The notes: generated by a model from the sequence alone, not told the origin. 64,000 nt of DNA from Pseudomonas costantinii (GCF_001870435.1 NZ_MDDR01000003.1:186001-250000); one strand, 5' to 3'; counted from the first letter of the stretch, positions 9,109 through 19,767 are shown. A program made the numbers and translations.

Positions 9109-11025
9109 TCAGACGCGGAAGCGCCCTACAAGCGTCTGCAAATAAATCCCCAGGCGTGCCAGCTCGGCGCTGGACGCGGCGGTTTCTTCACTGGCCGAAG
9201 AGGTCTGTTCAGACACGTCTCGCACATTCAGCACGCTGCGGTTGATCTCCTCAGCCACGGCGCTTTGTTGCTCGGCGGCGGTGGCGATCTGCGAGTTCAT
9301 TGCCTGGATGGTCGAGACCGTGCGGGTGATATTGCCCAGCGCATTGCCGGCGCGGCGGGTCAGCTCCACGCTGCTCTCTGTGAGGCCACGGCTGTTGTCC
9401 ATGATGGTCGCCACCTGTTGGGTGCCGCTTTGCAGGCCGACTATCAGTTCTTCGATCTCTTCGGTGGACTTCTGGGTGCGCTGGGCCAGGCTGCGCACCT
9501 CGTCAGCCACCACCGCGAAGCCACGTCCGGCCTCACCTGCACGTGCCGCCTCAATCGCCGCGTTCAGCGCCAGCAGGTTGGTTTGTTGAGCTACGGACTT
9601 GATCACGTCGAGTACGCTGCCGATCTTGTCGCTCTCGCGTTTCAGATGGCCCATCGCCTCGGTGGAGTTGCCGACTTCAGTGGCTAAGCGCTCGATCTGG
9701 GCGATGGCTTCACCCACCACCTTATCGCCTTCACGGGCTTGTTGATCAGCGGCTACGGCGGCTTCGGAGGCTTCCTCGGCGTTACGCGCGACCTCTTGTA
9801 CGGTGGCGGCCATTTCATTCATGGCGGTGGCTACCTGATCGGTTTCCACTTTTTGGCTGTTGACCCCGGCGCTGGTCTGCTCGGTCACGGCCGACAGTTG
9901 CTCGGCGGCGCTGGCGATCTGAGTGACGCCGTCACTGATGCCGCCGATCAGCTCGCGCAGGCCCACGGTCATGCTCTGCATGGCACGTTGCAGTTGGCCC
10001 AGTTCGTCTTGGCGTCCGGAGTTGAGGTTGTGGCTCAAGTCGCCGGAGGCCACGCGCTCAGCCACTTTGAGGGTCTGGTTCAGCGGTATGACGATCTGAC
10101 GGGTGATGGCCCAGGCGGCGACCATGCCGAAGATCAGCGCCAATACTGTGGCCAGCAGCAACAGTTGTTTGGCATGGGCGGCATCGGTGTCGCGCACCAC
10201 GGTCTGGGAAATCGTGAGTTTGTCGCTGTTGCCCAGCAGGATGGCGCCTTGTTCGGTCGTGATTTTCAGGGCTGCCGCTGTTGCAACTTGGGAGTCACGG
10301 TACTGGCTGACGGCGGCGCGGTAGGCTTGCAGCGAGGTGCTGGCCTCTTGCAGGTTGGCCTGGTACTGCGCTGGCAGTTGGCCTTGGAGTTCGGTGATTT
10401 TCTTCAGGGCGTTGTCGATGGCATCCAGCGCGGGCTGCTCGGCTTCGGTCTTGCCGCTGTAGGTGTAGCCGCGAACCTGGAAGCGCGCTTGCTGAATCAG
10501 CTTGCTCAGGTCGACCACGCTGTTGAATTGGATGACGCTATCGCCTTGCAGCAGAGATTTCTCAATTTCGCTGGTTTTGGCCACAGCGTTATCGGCCGTA
10601 TCTCCGAGCTTACTGCGCGCGCCTTCACGCTTGAGGCCGGCCTGGACCATGGTTGCAAAGGCTTTTTTGTATTGATTCAAGGCGTCCAGTTGTTGCTCTA
10701 CCAGGGCCTTGTCGTCGGGTTGCTCGATCAGGCCTTCGGCGGTTTTCAGGCCACTGTCCAGTTGTGTGATCAGGTCGTTGACCGCGCCCGTGCCTTGTTC
10801 GCCGCGACGCATTTCGAAGTCCAGGCGCGCCAGGCGCAGGTCTTTGGTCAGGCTGTTGAGGCTGGAGATAAAGCCCAGCTTGTCGCCACGACTGGTCACG
10901 TCGCCCAGGCCGGTCCAACCGGTGAAGGTGATCAGCAGCGTCAGGATCAACACCAAGCCAAAGCCAATGCTCAGCTTGCGATTGACGCTCACATTCCCCA
11001 GATTTTCGGCTAACCAACGGTACAT
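9109..11025 (-). CDS. Methyl-accepting chemotaxis protein, second of a tandem pair
   Basis: A 638-residue chemoreceptor. I start it at the ATG at 11025 ([10 protein letters not shown]), which has AAAGGAG eight bases upstream. The frame is open to 11064, but those extra residues are not family-like. Its layout matches the preceding receptor: membrane helix, about 250-residue helical periplasmic domain, second membrane helix, HAMP, and signalling domain with the [20 protein letters not shown] tip. Its position beside rsmE matches that of the HBM receptor PA5072 (McpK, reported to sense alpha-ketoglutarate) as I recall it. Orthology and ligand are therefore inferences from synteny, not visible in the sequence. 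Confidence 0.93.
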   Translation of the reverse strand: MYRWLAENLGNVSVNRKLSIGFGLVLILTLLITFTGWTGLGDVTSRGDKLGFISSLNSLTKDLRLARLDFEMRRGEQGTGAVNDLITQLDSGLKTAEGLIEQPDDKALVEQQLDALNQYKKAFATMVQAGLKREGARSKLGDTADNAVAKTSEIEKSLLQGDSVIQFNSVVDLSKLIQQARFQVRGYTYSGKTEAEQPALDAIDNALKKITELQGQLPAQYQANLQEASTSLQAYRAAVSQYRDSQVATAAALKITTEQGAILLGNSDKLTISQTVVRDTDAAHAKQLLLLATVLALIFGMVAAWAITRQIVIPLNQTLKVAERVASGDLSHNLNSGRQDELGQLQRAMQSMTVGLRELIGGISDGVTQIASAAEQLSAVTEQTSAGVNSQKVETDQVATAMNEMAATVQEVARNAEEASEAAVAADQQAREGDKVVGEAIAQIERLATEVGNSTEAMGHLKRESDKIGSVLDVIKSVAQQTNLLALNAAIEAARAGEAGRGFAVVADEVRSLAQRTQKSTEEIEELIVGLQSGTQQVATIMDNSRGLTESSVELTRRAGNALGNITRTVSTIQAMNSQIATAAEQQSAVAEEINRSVLNVRDVSEQTSSASEETAASSAELARLGIYLQTLVGRFRV

Positions 11026-11122
11026 GCTGCGATCTCCTTTGGAACAAGGCTTGGACTTATTCAAAGGTTATCGGCAGCGTAGGGAGATTCTGTAGTGACG
11101 CAAATCCATTGTGGGCGTGTTG

Positions 11123-11830
11123 TCAGAACAGGCGCGCGAGCAGTGCGGTTACGGCGGTTTCGACGCGCAGGATGCGTGCACCCAACTGCACCGGTTGTAA
11201 GCCGGCCTTGGCCAGCAGGTCCACTTCGTAGGGAATCCAGCCACCTTCCGGGCCGATGGCCAGTGTGACTGGCTCATCCAGCCCACGCGGGCAGGGCGGG
11301 TAATCGCCGGGGTGGCCGATCAGGCCCAGAGTGCCTTCGGTCATGGCCGGCAGGCGGTCTTCGACGAAGGGCTTGAAGCGTTTTTCAATGATGATTTCGG
11401 GCAGCACGGTGTCCCGGGCCTGTTCCAGGCCGAGGATCAATTGCTCACGAACCGCTTCAGGCTCCAGGAACGGGGTTTGCCAGAAACTCTTTTCCACCCG
11501 GTAACTGTTGACCAGCACTACCTTGGGCACACCCATGGCGGCCACGGTTTGCAGCACCCGGCGCAGCATTTTCGGGCGCGGCAGGGCCAGCAATAGAGTC
11601 AGCGGCAGTTTGGCCGGAGGCGGCAGGTCAAAGCTGACTTGCAACTCGGCTTCGCGAGCTTCCAGGCGCAGCAGTTGCGCGTTGCCCATCAGCCCGCCGA
11701 TGCGCCCAACCCGCAGGTTGTCGCCCACCACGGCGCGGTGGACTTCCTGCATATGCACCAGGCGCCGATCTCGCAGGACCACCCGGTCGGCCGCAACAAA
11801 GTCGGCCTCTTCAAGCAGCAGCAGGTTCAC
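11123..11830 (-). CDS. rsmE: 16S rRNA (uracil(1498)-N3)-methyltransferase
   Basis: A 235-residue SPOUT methyltransferase that methylates U1498 of 16S rRNA. An N-terminal PUA-like RNA-binding part is followed by the trefoil-knot SAM domain, seen in LAIGPEGGW and [12 protein letters not shown] near the C-terminus. The start overlaps the tatC stop by four bases (ATGA), so it ends the ubi-his-tat series. Confidence 0.95.
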   Translation of the reverse strand: MNLLLLEEADFVAADRVVLRDRRLVHMQEVHRAVVGDNLRVGRIGGLMGNAQLLRLEAREAELQVSFDLPPPAKLPLTLLLALPRPKMLRRVLQTVAAMGVPKVVLVNSYRVEKSFWQTPFLEPEAVREQLILGLEQARDTVLPEIIIEKRFKPFVEDRLPAMTEGTLGLIGHPGDYPPCPRGLDEPVTLAIGPEGGWIPYEVDLLAKAGLQPVQLGARILRVETAVTALLARLF

Positions 11831-12615
11831 GGTTGGGTCGCTGGCGGCTGGTCGTCGTCGGGTTGGTCATCCGGATGATCGCCACGTTTGCTGATCAGGC
11901 TGCCGAACAGGATACCGATCTCGAAGAGCATCCACATTGGCACGGCCAGCAGGGTCTGGGAGAAGATGTCCGGCGGCGTCAGGATCATGCCGACCACGAA
12001 GCAGCCGATGATCACGTATGGGCGGATCTTCTTCAGGTATTGGACGTTGACCACACCGATCCACACCAGCAGTACGACCGCCACCGGGATTTCGAAGGCC
12101 ACGCCAAAGGCGAAGAACAGCGTCATCACGAAGTCGAGGTAGCTGGTGATGTCGGTCATCATTTCAACGCCGGCCGGGGTGGCGGAGGCGAAGAACTTGA
12201 AGATCAGTGGGAACACTAGGAAGTAGGCGAAGGCCATGCCGGTGTAGAACAACAGGATGCTCGACACCAGCAATGGCACCGCGATGCGCTTCTCATGCTT
12301 GTACAGGCCCGGTGCGATAAAGCCCCAGATCTGATGCAGGATCACCGGAATCGCCAGGAACAACGACACCATCATGGTCAGCTTCAACGGTGTCAGGAAC
12401 GGCGACGACACGTCGGTGGCGATCATCGTCGCGCCGGCCGGCAGGTAGTGGCGCAGCGGGGTGGAGACGAAGGTATAAATCTGCTGGGTAAAGGCGAACA
12501 GCCCGGCAAAGATGATGAAGATCGCCGCCACGCAACGCAGCAGGCGGGTACGCAACTCGGTGAGGTGCGAGACCAGCGGCATGTGCTGGTCGTTTTCCGG
12601 TTTATCAGCGCTCAT
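11827..12615 (-). CDS. tatC: Sec-independent protein translocase subunit TatC
   Basis: A 262-residue polytopic protein with six predicted membrane segments. It recognises twin-arginine signal peptides as part of the TatBC receptor in the inner membrane. The conserved opening is visible ([15 protein letters not shown]), and so are the [14 protein letters not shown] cytoplasmic loop and the FGVAFEIPV segment. The start overlaps tatB by four bases. The C-terminus is a short Asp/Pro/Gln-rich tail. Confidence 0.97.
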   Translation of the reverse strand: MSADKPENDQHMPLVSHLTELRTRLLRCVAAIFIIFAGLFAFTQQIYTFVSTPLRHYLPAGATMIATDVSSPFLTPLKLTMMVSLFLAIPVILHQIWGFIAPGLYKHEKRIAVPLLVSSILLFYTGMAFAYFLVFPLIFKFFASATPAGVEMMTDITSYLDFVMTLFFAFGVAFEIPVAVVLLVWIGVVNVQYLKKIRPYVIIGCFVVGMILTPPDIFSQTLLAVPMWMLFEIGILFGSLISKRGDHPDDQPDDDQPPATQP

Positions 12616-13037
12616 GGGGCTCGCGGCGGCAATGTAGGGTCATGGGGCGCGGGCGACGCAACGGGCGTCGGCGCGGCGGGCTCTGTCGCGGTTGGAGCGG
12701 TCGGGATCGGAGCAGCAGGTGGGGCTTCAACCACAGGTGTCGGCGCGATGCTGTGCTCGGCCACAGGTTCGGCCGGTTTGGCGGGCTCCTGGACCGGGGA
12801 AAGAATCTTCCGCGCTTCCTGCTCCAACGACAGGATATGTTCGTTGTGCAGTTGCCGACGGATCTCGTCGGCGCCGATTTCCCGTTCAACTTCCTGTTTG
12901 ATGGCGTTGAAGCTGCGCTTCAAGCGCCCGATCCATAGGCCTGCGGTGCGCGCGGCACCGGGCAGGCGTTCCGGCCCCAGCACCAACAGGGCAACCAGGC
13001 CGACGAGGAGCAGTTCAGAGAAGCTGATACCAAACAT
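12612..13037 (-). CDS. tatB: Sec-independent protein translocase subunit TatB
   Basis: A 141-residue protein with the Tat A/B signature: the short N-terminal membrane helix [20 protein letters not shown], a GPERLP hinge and an amphipathic helix. A Pro/Ala/Thr-rich tail follows from about residue 95. It forms the substrate receptor with TatC. It begins 10 bases after the tatA stop and overlaps tatC. Confidence 0.96.
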   Translation of the reverse strand: MFGISFSELLLVGLVALLVLGPERLPGAARTAGLWIGRLKRSFNAIKQEVEREIGADEIRRQLHNEHILSLEQEARKILSPVQEPAKPAEPVAEHSIAPTPVVEAPPAAPIPTAPTATEPAAPTPVASPAPHDPTLPPRAP

Positions 13038-13047
13038 TAGTCAGTGC

Positions 13048-13326
13048 TCACGAGTCTTTGCGGGTCGGCTCTTCGACTTTCTCAGCCTGCACGTCGAAGG
13101 TACGACGCTCGGTGATTGGCTGGGCGGCCTGCGGGTGCACAGGCTGGACCGGCGGCGCTGGGTTAACTACGGGGTCAGCAGGTTTTTCATCGTCGTTCAT
13201 GGCTTTACGAAAGCCCTTGATCGACTCGCCTACGTCGGTGCCCAGGTTCTTGAGTTTCTTGGTGCCGAACACCAGTACAACTACCACCAGAATGACGATC
13301 CAGTGTTTCCAGTCAAAAATGCCCAT
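13048..13326 (-). CDS. tatA: Sec-independent protein translocase subunit TatA
   Basis: A 92-residue pore-forming Tat subunit: [20 protein letters not shown] membrane helix, [10 protein letters not shown] hinge, amphipathic helix to about residue 45, then a charged Pro/Val-rich tail. It is the first tat gene, 25 bases after hisE. Confidence 0.96.
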   Translation of the reverse strand: MGIFDWKHWIVILVVVVLVFGTKKLKNLGTDVGESIKGFRKAMNDDEKPADPVVNPAPPVQPVHPQAAQPITERRTFDVQAEKVEEPTRKDS

Positions 13327-13351
13327 GCTGCAATTCCTCTGTGAAAGTTAT

Positions 13352-13684
13352 TCAGGCGGACGGGCGCGAGGCCTTTTCGGCATGCCCGGACAAGCCGAAG
13401 CGACGGTCCAGTTCATCCAGCACTGCCTGTGGATGCTGCCCCAGTTGGGCGAGCATGACCAGGCTGTGGAACCACAAGTCGGCAGTTTCGTAGATCACAT
13501 CGCTGCAGTCGCCGCTGATCTGCGCGTCCTTGGCTGCGATGATCGTCTCGATGGATTCCTCGCCGAGCTTTTCCAGAATTTTGTTCAGACCTTTGTGGTA
13601 CAGGCTGGCGACATAGGAACTGTCGGCATCCGCGCCTTTGCGGTCTTCCAACACCTGGGCCACACGGTTCAGGGTATCGCTCAT
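13352..13684 (-). CDS. hisE: Phosphoribosyl-ATP pyrophosphatase
   Basis: A 110-residue enzyme of histidine synthesis that hydrolyses phosphoribosyl-ATP to phosphoribosyl-AMP. The all-alpha MazG-like fold motifs are visible: [16 protein letters not shown] and the [14 protein letters not shown] helix with the metal-binding Glu/Asp residues. It stands two bases after hisI. In enterics hisI and hisE are fused, but here they are separate as usual in Pseudomonas. Confidence 0.96.
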   Translation of the reverse strand: MSDTLNRVAQVLEDRKGADADSSYVASLYHKGLNKILEKLGEESIETIIAAKDAQISGDCSDVIYETADLWFHSLVMLAQLGQHPQAVLDELDRRFGLSGHAEKASRPSA

Positions 13685-13686
13685 GT

Positions 13687-14079
13687 TCAGTGTCCTGCCG
13701 AGTAGATAGCGTGCGGGTCTTTGAGTACCGGTTCAACAACCTTCCATTCGCCGTTCTCGAACACGCGATAGAAGCAGCTGTGGCGACCGGTGTGGCAGGC
13801 GATGTCGCCGATTTGCTCGACCTTGAGGATCACCACGTCGGCGTCGCAGTCGATGCGCATCTCGTGCAGGGTTTGCACGTGCCCGGACTCTTCGCCCTTA
13901 CGCCATAGTTTGCCACGCGAGCGTGACCAGTAGATGGCGCGCTGCTCAGTGGCAGTCAGGCTCAGGGCCTCGCGGTTCATCCAGGCCATCATCAGCACAC
14001 GCCCGGTCTTGTAGTCCTGGGCAATGGCCGGCACCAGGCCGTCACTGTCCCACTTGATCTCGTCCAGCCAGTCTTTCAT
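13687..14079 (-). CDS. hisI: Phosphoribosyl-AMP cyclohydrolase
   Basis: A 130-residue enzyme that opens the purine ring of phosphoribosyl-AMP in histidine synthesis. I start it at ATG 14079 ([10 protein letters not shown]), with CCGGAG upstream, not at the farther in-frame start at 14094. Zinc and magnesium ligands lie in [10 protein letters not shown] and in the [11 protein letters not shown] segment. Adjacent to hisE. Confidence 0.96.
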   Translation of the reverse strand: MKDWLDEIKWDSDGLVPAIAQDYKTGRVLMMAWMNREALSLTATEQRAIYWSRSRGKLWRKGEESGHVQTLHEMRIDCDADVVILKVEQIGDIACHTGRHSCFYRVFENGEWKVVEPVLKDPHAIYSAGH

Positions 14080-14120
14080 GTTCGGCTCCGGCAATTTGCG
14101 ACAGTGTATAACCGGATTGG

Positions 14121-15725
14121 CTATCGACGCACGATCAGATAAACACCCACGGCGACCATGATGCCAGCGGGCCAGTGGCCCAGCTCATTCAGTGGCCCGC
14201 CAATGGCCAAAATTACGCCGCCCACCAGGTGCGCGGCGCCCAGCAGACGCAGGAACCAATCGTCCTTGCGCTTGTGCCACGGCGGCGCAGGGTCCTCGGC
14301 GTGGGGCTGGGACATGCGTTCCAGCAGGTCGCGGGTCATGTTGGCCAAGTGTGGCAGCTGTTCGAACTGGCTGTGCAGGTTGCCGATCAGGGTTTTCGGG
14401 CTGACGCGCTCGCGCATCCAGCGTTCCAGGAACGGTTGGGCGGTGTTCCACAGGTCGAGGTCCGGATACAGCTGGCGACCCAGGCCTTCGATATTCAGCA
14501 AGGTCTTTTGCAGCAGTACCAGCTGCGGCTGTACTTCCATGTTGAAGCGGCGCGCGGTCTGGAACAGGCGCATCAGCACTTGGCCGAAGGAAATATCTTT
14601 TAACGGTTTTTCAAAGATCGGTTCGCACACGGTGCGAATCGCCGCTTCGAATTCGTTGAGTTTGGTTTCCGCCGGCACCCAGCCCGAATCGATGTGCAAC
14701 TGCGCCACGCGGCGGTAGTCACGCTTGAAGAAAGCGAACAAGTTGCGGGCCAGGTAGTCCTGGTCTTCCGGGGTCAGGCTGCCGACGATGCCGCAGTCGA
14801 TCGCAATGTACTGCGGGCTCCACGGGTTGACGGTGCTGACGAAGATGTTGCCCGGGTGCATGTCGGCGTGGAAGAAGCTGTCGCGGAACACTTGGGTGAA
14901 GAAAATCTCCACGCCGCGCTCGGCGAGCATCTTCATGTCGGTGCGCTGGTCGGCCAGGGTGGCGAGGTCGGTGACCTGTACGCCATAGATACGCTCCATC
15001 ACCAGCACTTTCGGGCGGCACCAGTCCCAATACACTTGCGGCACGTACAGCAGCGGCGAGCCTTCGAAGTTGCGCTTGAGCTGGCTGGCGTTGGCGGCTT
15101 CGCGCAGCAGGTCGAGTTCGTCGTAGATGGTTTTTTCGTAGTCGGCGACCACATCCACCGGGTGCAGCAGGCGCGCGTCGGCCGAGAAACGCTCGGCGGC
15201 GCGGGCGAGGATAAACAGCCACGCCAGGTCCTGGCCGATAATCGGCTTGAGACCCGGGCGGATCACCTTTACCACCACTTCTTCGCCGGTCTTGAGCTGC
15301 GCGGCGTGCACTTGCGCCACGGAGGCCGAGGCCAGCGGTTCGATGTCGAAGCGGCTGAACACTTCGCTGATTTTTTTACCAAGCTGCTCTTCGATCAGGT
15401 TGACCGATTGCTGGGAGTCGAACGGCGGTACGCGGTCTTGCAGCAGCATCAGCTCGTCGGCGATGTCTTCAGGCAGCAAGTCGCGGCGCGTGGAGAGGAT
15501 TTGCCCGAACTTGATAAAGATCGGCCCCAAATCCTGTAACGCCAGGCGCAGGCGCGCACCACGGCTCAGCTCCAGCTGTTTGCGCGGGAACCAGCGCCAC
15601 GGCAGCACGTAGCGCACCGCCAGCAGGAACCACGGCAGGGGCAGGGCGAACAGCAGGTCATCGAGGCGGTAGCGGATTACGACGCGCTGGATACGAAACA
15701 AACGGCGGACGGCGAGCAGCTTCAT
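14121..15725 (-). CDS. ubiB: Ubiquinone biosynthesis accessory protein, UbiB/ADCK atypical kinase
   Basis: A 534-residue membrane-anchored ADCK/ABC1 family protein required for aerobic ubiquinone synthesis. The family-specific KFGQ motif ([17 protein letters not shown]) near residue 70 is followed by the Ala-rich loop [12 protein letters not shown] that replaces the usual kinase P-loop, the catalytic lysine in VVVKVIRPG, and the [11 protein letters not shown] and IDCGIVG segments. Two C-terminal membrane helices end the protein. It overlaps ubiJ by four bases, in the conserved ubiE-ubiJ-ubiB order. Confidence 0.97.
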   Translation of the reverse strand: MKLLAVRRLFRIQRVVIRYRLDDLLFALPLPWFLLAVRYVLPWRWFPRKQLELSRGARLRLALQDLGPIFIKFGQILSTRRDLLPEDIADELMLLQDRVPPFDSQQSVNLIEEQLGKKISEVFSRFDIEPLASASVAQVHAAQLKTGEEVVVKVIRPGLKPIIGQDLAWLFILARAAERFSADARLLHPVDVVADYEKTIYDELDLLREAANASQLKRNFEGSPLLYVPQVYWDWCRPKVLVMERIYGVQVTDLATLADQRTDMKMLAERGVEIFFTQVFRDSFFHADMHPGNIFVSTVNPWSPQYIAIDCGIVGSLTPEDQDYLARNLFAFFKRDYRRVAQLHIDSGWVPAETKLNEFEAAIRTVCEPIFEKPLKDISFGQVLMRLFQTARRFNMEVQPQLVLLQKTLLNIEGLGRQLYPDLDLWNTAQPFLERWMRERVSPKTLIGNLHSQFEQLPHLANMTRDLLERMSQPHAEDPAPPWHKRKDDWFLRLLGAAHLVGGVILAIGGPLNELGHWPAGIMVAVGVYLIVRR

Positions 15726-16345
15726 GCGTTATCGCTTGGATCAAGGGAACGGCTCAGGCGCTCGAAGCGCGCCTCAAGGCGTTCCAGGTCGATTTTGGCC
15801 TTGTCGAGTTCACGAAAGCGCGCTTGCGCTTCCCGTTCTCCGACCAGGGTGCGCGATTCTTCGCTCAAGTATTCGGCGAGGTTCTGGTTGAGGCTGGCGA
15901 ATCCTTGCTGGTACCAGCGTGCGCGGCTGCGCAGGTGCCCGCTGATCAACTGGGTGGCCACAGGGCCGATCCAGCGTGACAGCTCGTATTCCCAGTCCAA
16001 CTCCAGGTCTTGCAGCACGGCGGCCAGGTCCATCAGCACCGCGCTGTCGCCTTCCAGTTCCACTTCGGCGCTGTGCAGTATGGCGGTCTTGTTGCGGCTC
16101 AGGGCCAGGTGCAACAGGCTCGACGCCGGTGCGCGTAGCGTGCAGTCGGCCTCGGCGGCCCAGTCGGTCGCGAGCAGCAGGCCTTCATCACTGGGCAGGA
16201 TAAACAGTTGCAAGGCGGGACTGCGGCAGTCGACGGCAATCACCTTGCCGTTCAAGTGCGCGAGCCGCGCCAGGGCGGTGCTGTCCAGGCGCAGTACACG
16301 ATTGAGGCCGTGTTCAACGCTGGCCAGAAGACCTTTGAGCAGCAT
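15722..16345 (-). CDS. ubiJ: Ubiquinone biosynthesis accessory factor UbiJ (SCP2 domain)
   Basis: A 207-residue soluble protein. The N-terminal SCP2-like lipid-binding domain covers about residues 15-115, and a C-terminal coiled coil ([20 protein letters not shown]) covers about 170-200. UbiJ belongs to the soluble complex that hydroxylates and methylates ubiquinone intermediates. The start shares one base with the ubiE stop and the end overlaps ubiB. Confidence 0.93.
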   Translation of the reverse strand: MLLKGLLASVEHGLNRVLRLDSTALARLAHLNGKVIAVDCRSPALQLFILPSDEGLLLATDWAAEADCTLRAPASSLLHLALSRNKTAILHSAEVELEGDSAVLMDLAAVLQDLELDWEYELSRWIGPVATQLISGHLRSRARWYQQGFASLNQNLAEYLSEESRTLVGEREAQARFRELDKAKIDLERLEARFERLSRSLDPSDNA

Positions 16346-17115
16346 CAGGGCTTGATGCCGCGGTGCAGGGCGACGATGCCCGAGGTCATGTTGTGGTAGG
16401 TCACGCGGTCGAAGCCGGCCTCTACCATCATCGACTTCAGGGTTTCCTGGTCGGGGTGCATGCGGATCGATTCAGCCAGGTAGCGATAGCTTTCGGCGTC
16501 ATTGGTGATCAGCTTGCCCATCAACGGCATGAAGGCAAAGGAGTAGGTGTCATAGACCTTGGACATCAGCGCGTTGGTCGGCTTGGAGAACTCCAGCACC
16601 AACAGACGGCCACCCGGCTTGAGTACGCGCAGCATCGAGCGGATCGCGTCTTCCTTGTGGGTCACGTTGCGCAGGCCGAAGGCGATGGTCACGCAGTCGA
16701 AATGGTTGTCCGGGAACGGCAGCTTTTCAGCATCTGCCTGGACGAATTCGATATTGCCGGCCACGCCTTTATCCAGCAGGCGATCGCGACCGACCTTGAG
16801 CATCGAGCCGTTGATGTCCGCGAGCACCACTTGGCCAGTGGGGCCGACGAGCTTGGAGAACTTGGCTGCCAGGTCGCCCGTACCACCGGCGATATCCAGT
16901 ACGCGGTTGCCGGTGCGTACGCCCGACAGCTCGATGGTGAAACGCTTCCACAGGCGGTGCATACCGCCCGACAGCACGTCGTTCATCAGGTCGTACTTGG
17001 CGGCTACGGAGTGGAACACCTCAGCGACTTTTTCCGCTTTTTGGCTTTCCGGGACGTTCTTGAAGCCGAAGTGAGTGGTGGGTTCGGCATCGCTGCCTTT
17101 GCGCTGATCAGTCAT
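16345..17115 (-). CDS. ubiE: Ubiquinone/menaquinone biosynthesis C-methyltransferase
   Basis: A 256-residue class I SAM methyltransferase acting on 2-polyprenyl-6-methoxy-1,4-benzoquinol. I start it at ATG 17115 (MTDQRKGSD). The frame runs on to 17178, but those extra residues are not family-like. SAM motif [12 protein letters not shown] and post-motif [16 protein letters not shown] are clear. It heads the ubi-his-tat series and is divergent from the PHA-associated gene at 17260. Confidence 0.97.
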   Translation of the reverse strand: MTDQRKGSDAEPTTHFGFKNVPESQKAEKVAEVFHSVAAKYDLMNDVLSGGMHRLWKRFTIELSGVRTGNRVLDIAGGTGDLAAKFSKLVGPTGQVVLADINGSMLKVGRDRLLDKGVAGNIEFVQADAEKLPFPDNHFDCVTIAFGLRNVTHKEDAIRSMLRVLKPGGRLLVLEFSKPTNALMSKVYDTYSFAFMPLMGKLITNDAESYRYLAESIRMHPDQETLKSMMVEAGFDRVTYHNMTSGIVALHRGIKP

Positions 17116-17259
17116 ATCGCTGTCACCAAAAGAGAATGCGGGACATGATAATCCCCAAGGCCTGCTTTGTCTTGGCAAGGCTGAAGGTAAGATAGGCGGT
17201 CACCGAGACCTTTTGCCGCACGGAAGGTGTTCCAGTCGTTATAAAGAGGAGTCATAGCA

Positions 17260-17535
17260 ATGGCCCGTATTACCGTTGAGCGTGCACATACCCTGGGTAA
17301 AGAAGGCGCGCGGGCAAAGGCCGAGAAGTTGGCGCACAAACTCAAGGAACAATATGGCCTGGAGCCGTCGTGGTCCGGCGATACCTTGAACCTCAAGCGT
17401 TCGGGGGTTAAAGGCACGGTATTAGTCGCCGATGACTCACTGCGCATTGATGTGGAACTGGGCCTGTTGATGTCGGCCATGAGTGGCACCATCAAGTCCG
17501 AAATCGAGAAGGCCCTGGATAAGGCACTGGCCTGA
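17260..17535 (+). CDS. Small polyhydroxyalkanoic acid system protein
   Basis: A 91-residue protein of the small PHA_gran_rgn family often found beside phasin genes. ATG 17260 follows AGAGGAG at about ten bases. Its role is not established. It is small, charged and without a signal peptide or membrane segment, with a Lys/Ala-rich N-terminal helix (ARAKAEKLAHKLKEQYG). It sits 105 bases before phaI on the same strand. Confidence 0.85.
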   Translation: MARITVERAHTLGKEGARAKAEKLAHKLKEQYGLEPSWSGDTLNLKRSGVKGTVLVADDSLRIDVELGLLMSAMSGTIKSEIEKALDKALA

Positions 17536-17640
17536 TCGATGTGTTCTTAGGGTGCCGATTCTAATTTTTCACCCTACTTTGTGCCCAAGCCCTCAACTCC
17601 TGTGGGCCGTTCCTCCACCCTATTTTGCGTGAGGTGCACC

Positions 17641-18063
17641 ATGGCCAAAGTTATTTTGAAGAAAAAAATCGACGTTCAATCCACCGCCCTGAGTGACGTT
17701 AAAAGCTATGCCCGCAAGATCTGGCTGGCGGGACTTGGCGCCTATGCCAAGGTCGGCAGCGAGGGCAGCGAGTACTTCAAAGAGCTGGTTAAGACCGGTC
17801 AACATGTTGAAAGTAAAGGCAAAAAAGTTGTGGTTGAACAACTTGATGCCGCCAACAGTCAGATTGACCAAGTAAAGAGTAACGTCTCGAGCGTCAAAGG
17901 TTTGGTTGAAGTTCAACTGGATAAAGTTGAAAAAGCTTTTGACACGCGTGTTGCAAGTGCCTTGAATCGGATCGGCATTGCGTCTAAACATGACGTTGAG
18001 ACACTCTCTGCTAAGCTCGAAGAGCTGACGGCATTGCTAGAACGTGTCGCGCGTAAACACTAA
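17641..18063 (+). CDS. phaI: Phasin PhaI
   Basis: A 140-residue granule-associated phasin. I chose ATG 17641 (MAKVILKKKIDVQ) with GTGAGGTGC upstream. The frame is open to 17581 but those residues are not family-like. The phasin segment YARKIWLAGLGAYAKVGSEG, repeated almost word for word in PhaF, precedes amphipathic helices that coat PHA granules, with a C-terminal leucine-zipper-like helix (LSAKLEELTALLERV). It lies 12 bases before phaF, so the two form one unit facing phaC1-phaD. Confidence 0.95.
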   Translation: MAKVILKKKIDVQSTALSDVKSYARKIWLAGLGAYAKVGSEGSEYFKELVKTGQHVESKGKKVVVEQLDAANSQIDQVKSNVSSVKGLVEVQLDKVEKAFDTRVASALNRIGIASKHDVETLSAKLEELTALLERVARKH

Positions 18064-18075
18064 GGAGACATCGGG

Positions 18076-19038
18076 ATGGCTGTTAAGAAGACTACTCAGA
18101 AAGAAAACAGCTCGTGGATCGGGGAAGTTGAAAAATATTCCCGTAAGATCTGGCTGGCTGGTTTAGGCGTGTATTCGAAGGTTAGCAGTGACGGCGGCAA
18201 ATACTTCGATACTTTGGTCAAGGACGGCGAGAAGGCCGAGAAGTTGACCAAGAGCACGGTTGGTAAAAAAGTTGAAGCGGCCAAGGCAACTGCCGGTTCC
18301 GCCAAGTCGAGCATTTCTGACACCTGGGGCAAGTTGGAAGAAACTTTCGACAAGCGCCTCAACAGTGCCATTTCGCGACTGGGCGTACCTAGCAAAGCAG
18401 AGCTCAAAACGCTGCACAGCAAGGTCGATACCCTGACCAAGCAAATCGAAAAACTCACCGGCGCTAAAGTGGCTCCCGTGAAAGCTGTCGCTGCAAAACC
18501 TGCTGCCAAGCCTGCCGCTAAAACCGCAGCTGCCAAACCCGCGGCTAAACCTGCGGCCAAGCCTCTGGTGAAAGCCGCGGCCAAGCCTGCTGCAAAACCT
18601 GCGGCCAAGGCTCCAGCCAAAGCAGCAGCAAAACCTGCCGCCAAGCCTGCTGCGAAAACCGCAGCCGCCAAACCGGCTGCCAAGCCTGCCGCTAAACCCG
18701 TGGCCGCTAAAGCTGCTGCCAAGCCTGCTGCAAAACCAGCCGCCAAACCAGCGGCTAAAACCGCCGCCGCCAAACCTGCCGCCAAGCCGGCTGCTGCAAA
18801 ACCAGCCGTCAAGCCAGCTGCGGCAAAACCTGTGGCTGCCAAGCCGGCGGCAAAACCTGCTGCAGTGAAGAAACCAGCGGTAGCCAAAAAACCAGCAGCC
18901 GCCAAACCTGCTGTTGCGGCCAAGCCTGCTACCTCGGCGCCAACCGCTTCGACAGCCAACTCGGTTTCCGCACCGACACACGCTGTTGCAACCTCGACTG
19001 CAACGCCGGTAACCCCGACGCCATCCAGTCAGTCCTGA
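18076..19038 (+). CDS. phaF: Phasin and nucleoid-associated protein PhaF
   Basis: A 320-residue two-domain phasin with AAGGAG before its ATG. Residues 1-130 are a phasin domain like PhaI (YSRKIWLAGLGVYSKVSSDG) with a coiled coil (LKTLHSKVDTLTKQIEKL). Residues from about 135 to 280 are a histone H1-like tail of tandem AAKPAAKP-type repeats that binds DNA without specificity and helps share granules at division, as known for P. putida PhaF. The end is Ser/Thr/Pro-rich. The repeats create long false Gly/Ala-rich reading frames on the opposite strand. A strong terminator follows. Confidence 0.96.
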   Translation: MAVKKTTQKENSSWIGEVEKYSRKIWLAGLGVYSKVSSDGGKYFDTLVKDGEKAEKLTKSTVGKKVEAAKATAGSAKSSISDTWGKLEETFDKRLNSAISRLGVPSKAELKTLHSKVDTLTKQIEKLTGAKVAPVKAVAAKPAAKPAAKTAAAKPAAKPAAKPLVKAAAKPAAKPAAKAPAKAAAKPAAKPAAKTAAAKPAAKPAAKPVAAKAAAKPAAKPAAKPAAKTAAAKPAAKPAAAKPAVKPAAAKPVAAKPAAKPAAVKKPAVAKKPAAAKPAVAAKPATSAPTASTANSVSAPTHAVATSTATPVTPTPSSQS

Positions 19039-19052
19039 TTTTATCAGGGCGT

Positions 19053-19089
19053 AAAAAATGCCCGGCCTGCAAAGGTCGGGCATTTTTTT
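19053..19089. terminator. Bidirectional terminator between phaF and phaD
   Basis: An A-tract, TGCCCGGCC (19059-19067), a short loop, GGTCGGGCA (19074-19082) and a T-tract. A-tract and T-tract on either side let it act on both converging units. Confidence 0.9.
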
Positions 19090-19119
19090 ATGGCGCAGCT
19101 TCTTCAACGCCACACATTT

Positions 19120-19740
19120 TTAATCTATGTCATCCAGGTATTTCAGCGCGAATTTCTCGGTTGCCAGCCGTGCCGGCAACAACAGATGTGGCGCCACCAG
19201 CATCATGATCTGGTACACCACCACTCGCACTTCACCTTCACGGTCCAGAATCCGCTGGTAATCCAGGGAAAACAGCAAGGTCATGGTGATCTGCTCCACC
19301 AGTTGCCCCAACGCCTGGGTGCCACTGACCAACTGCCCCGATGCCTTCAACCGCGCGAGCAATGACGCCAGGGTGCGCTTGAGCGCCGTCAGCAGGTTGC
19401 GAATACCCTTGGCCAGTTTTGGCAGGCGCCCGGCCAGGTTCGACAGGTCCTGGAACAGAAACCGGTAATGGGCCATGCGCTCGACGATCAAGTGCAGGAA
19501 CAGCCAATAGTCCTCGGCCTCCAACTGCGCATCCGCCGGTGGGTCGAGCAGCGGTGCCAACTCACATTGAAAGCGCTCGAACAATCCGAGCACCAACGGC
19601 TCCTTGCCATGGAAGTGGTAGTAGAGGTTGCCCGGGCTGATCCCCATTTCATTGGCCACCTCCATGGTCGACACGTTCGGTTCGCCCTTCTGGTTGAACA
19701 ACTGCAGGGCACATTCAAGGATACGGTCGCGGGTCTTCAT
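19120..19740 (-). CDS. phaD: TetR-family transcriptional regulator PhaD
   Basis: A 206-residue TetR-type regulator. The DNA-binding region is residues 1-50, with MEVANEMGISPGNLYYHFHG as the recognition part of the helix-turn-helix. In P. putida PhaD activates pha genes in response to an acyl-CoA-related metabolite. It is the last gene of the phaC1-phaZ-phaC2-phaD set and converges on phaF. Confidence 0.95.
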   Translation of the reverse strand: MKTRDRILECALQLFNQKGEPNVSTMEVANEMGISPGNLYYHFHGKEPLVLGLFERFQCELAPLLDPPADAQLEAEDYWLFLHLIVERMAHYRFLFQDLSNLAGRLPKLAKGIRNLLTALKRTLASLLARLKASGQLVSGTQALGQLVEQITMTLLFSLDYQRILDREGEVRVVVYQIMMLVAPHLLLPARLATEKFALKYLDDID

Positions 19741-19767
19741 CCAGTCTTCTTAATGTGATCGTTGAGC

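Noticed and set aside
18481..18900. Regularly spaced short repeats that could resemble a CRISPR array
   Set aside because: They are in-frame codons of the PhaF tail, vary in spacing and have no unique spacers. No cas genes are nearby.
18096..18959. Ala/Gly-rich minus-strand frame of 287 codons over phaF
   Set aside because: It is produced by the complement of the repetitive Lys-Pro-Ala codons of PhaF and has no start context of its own.
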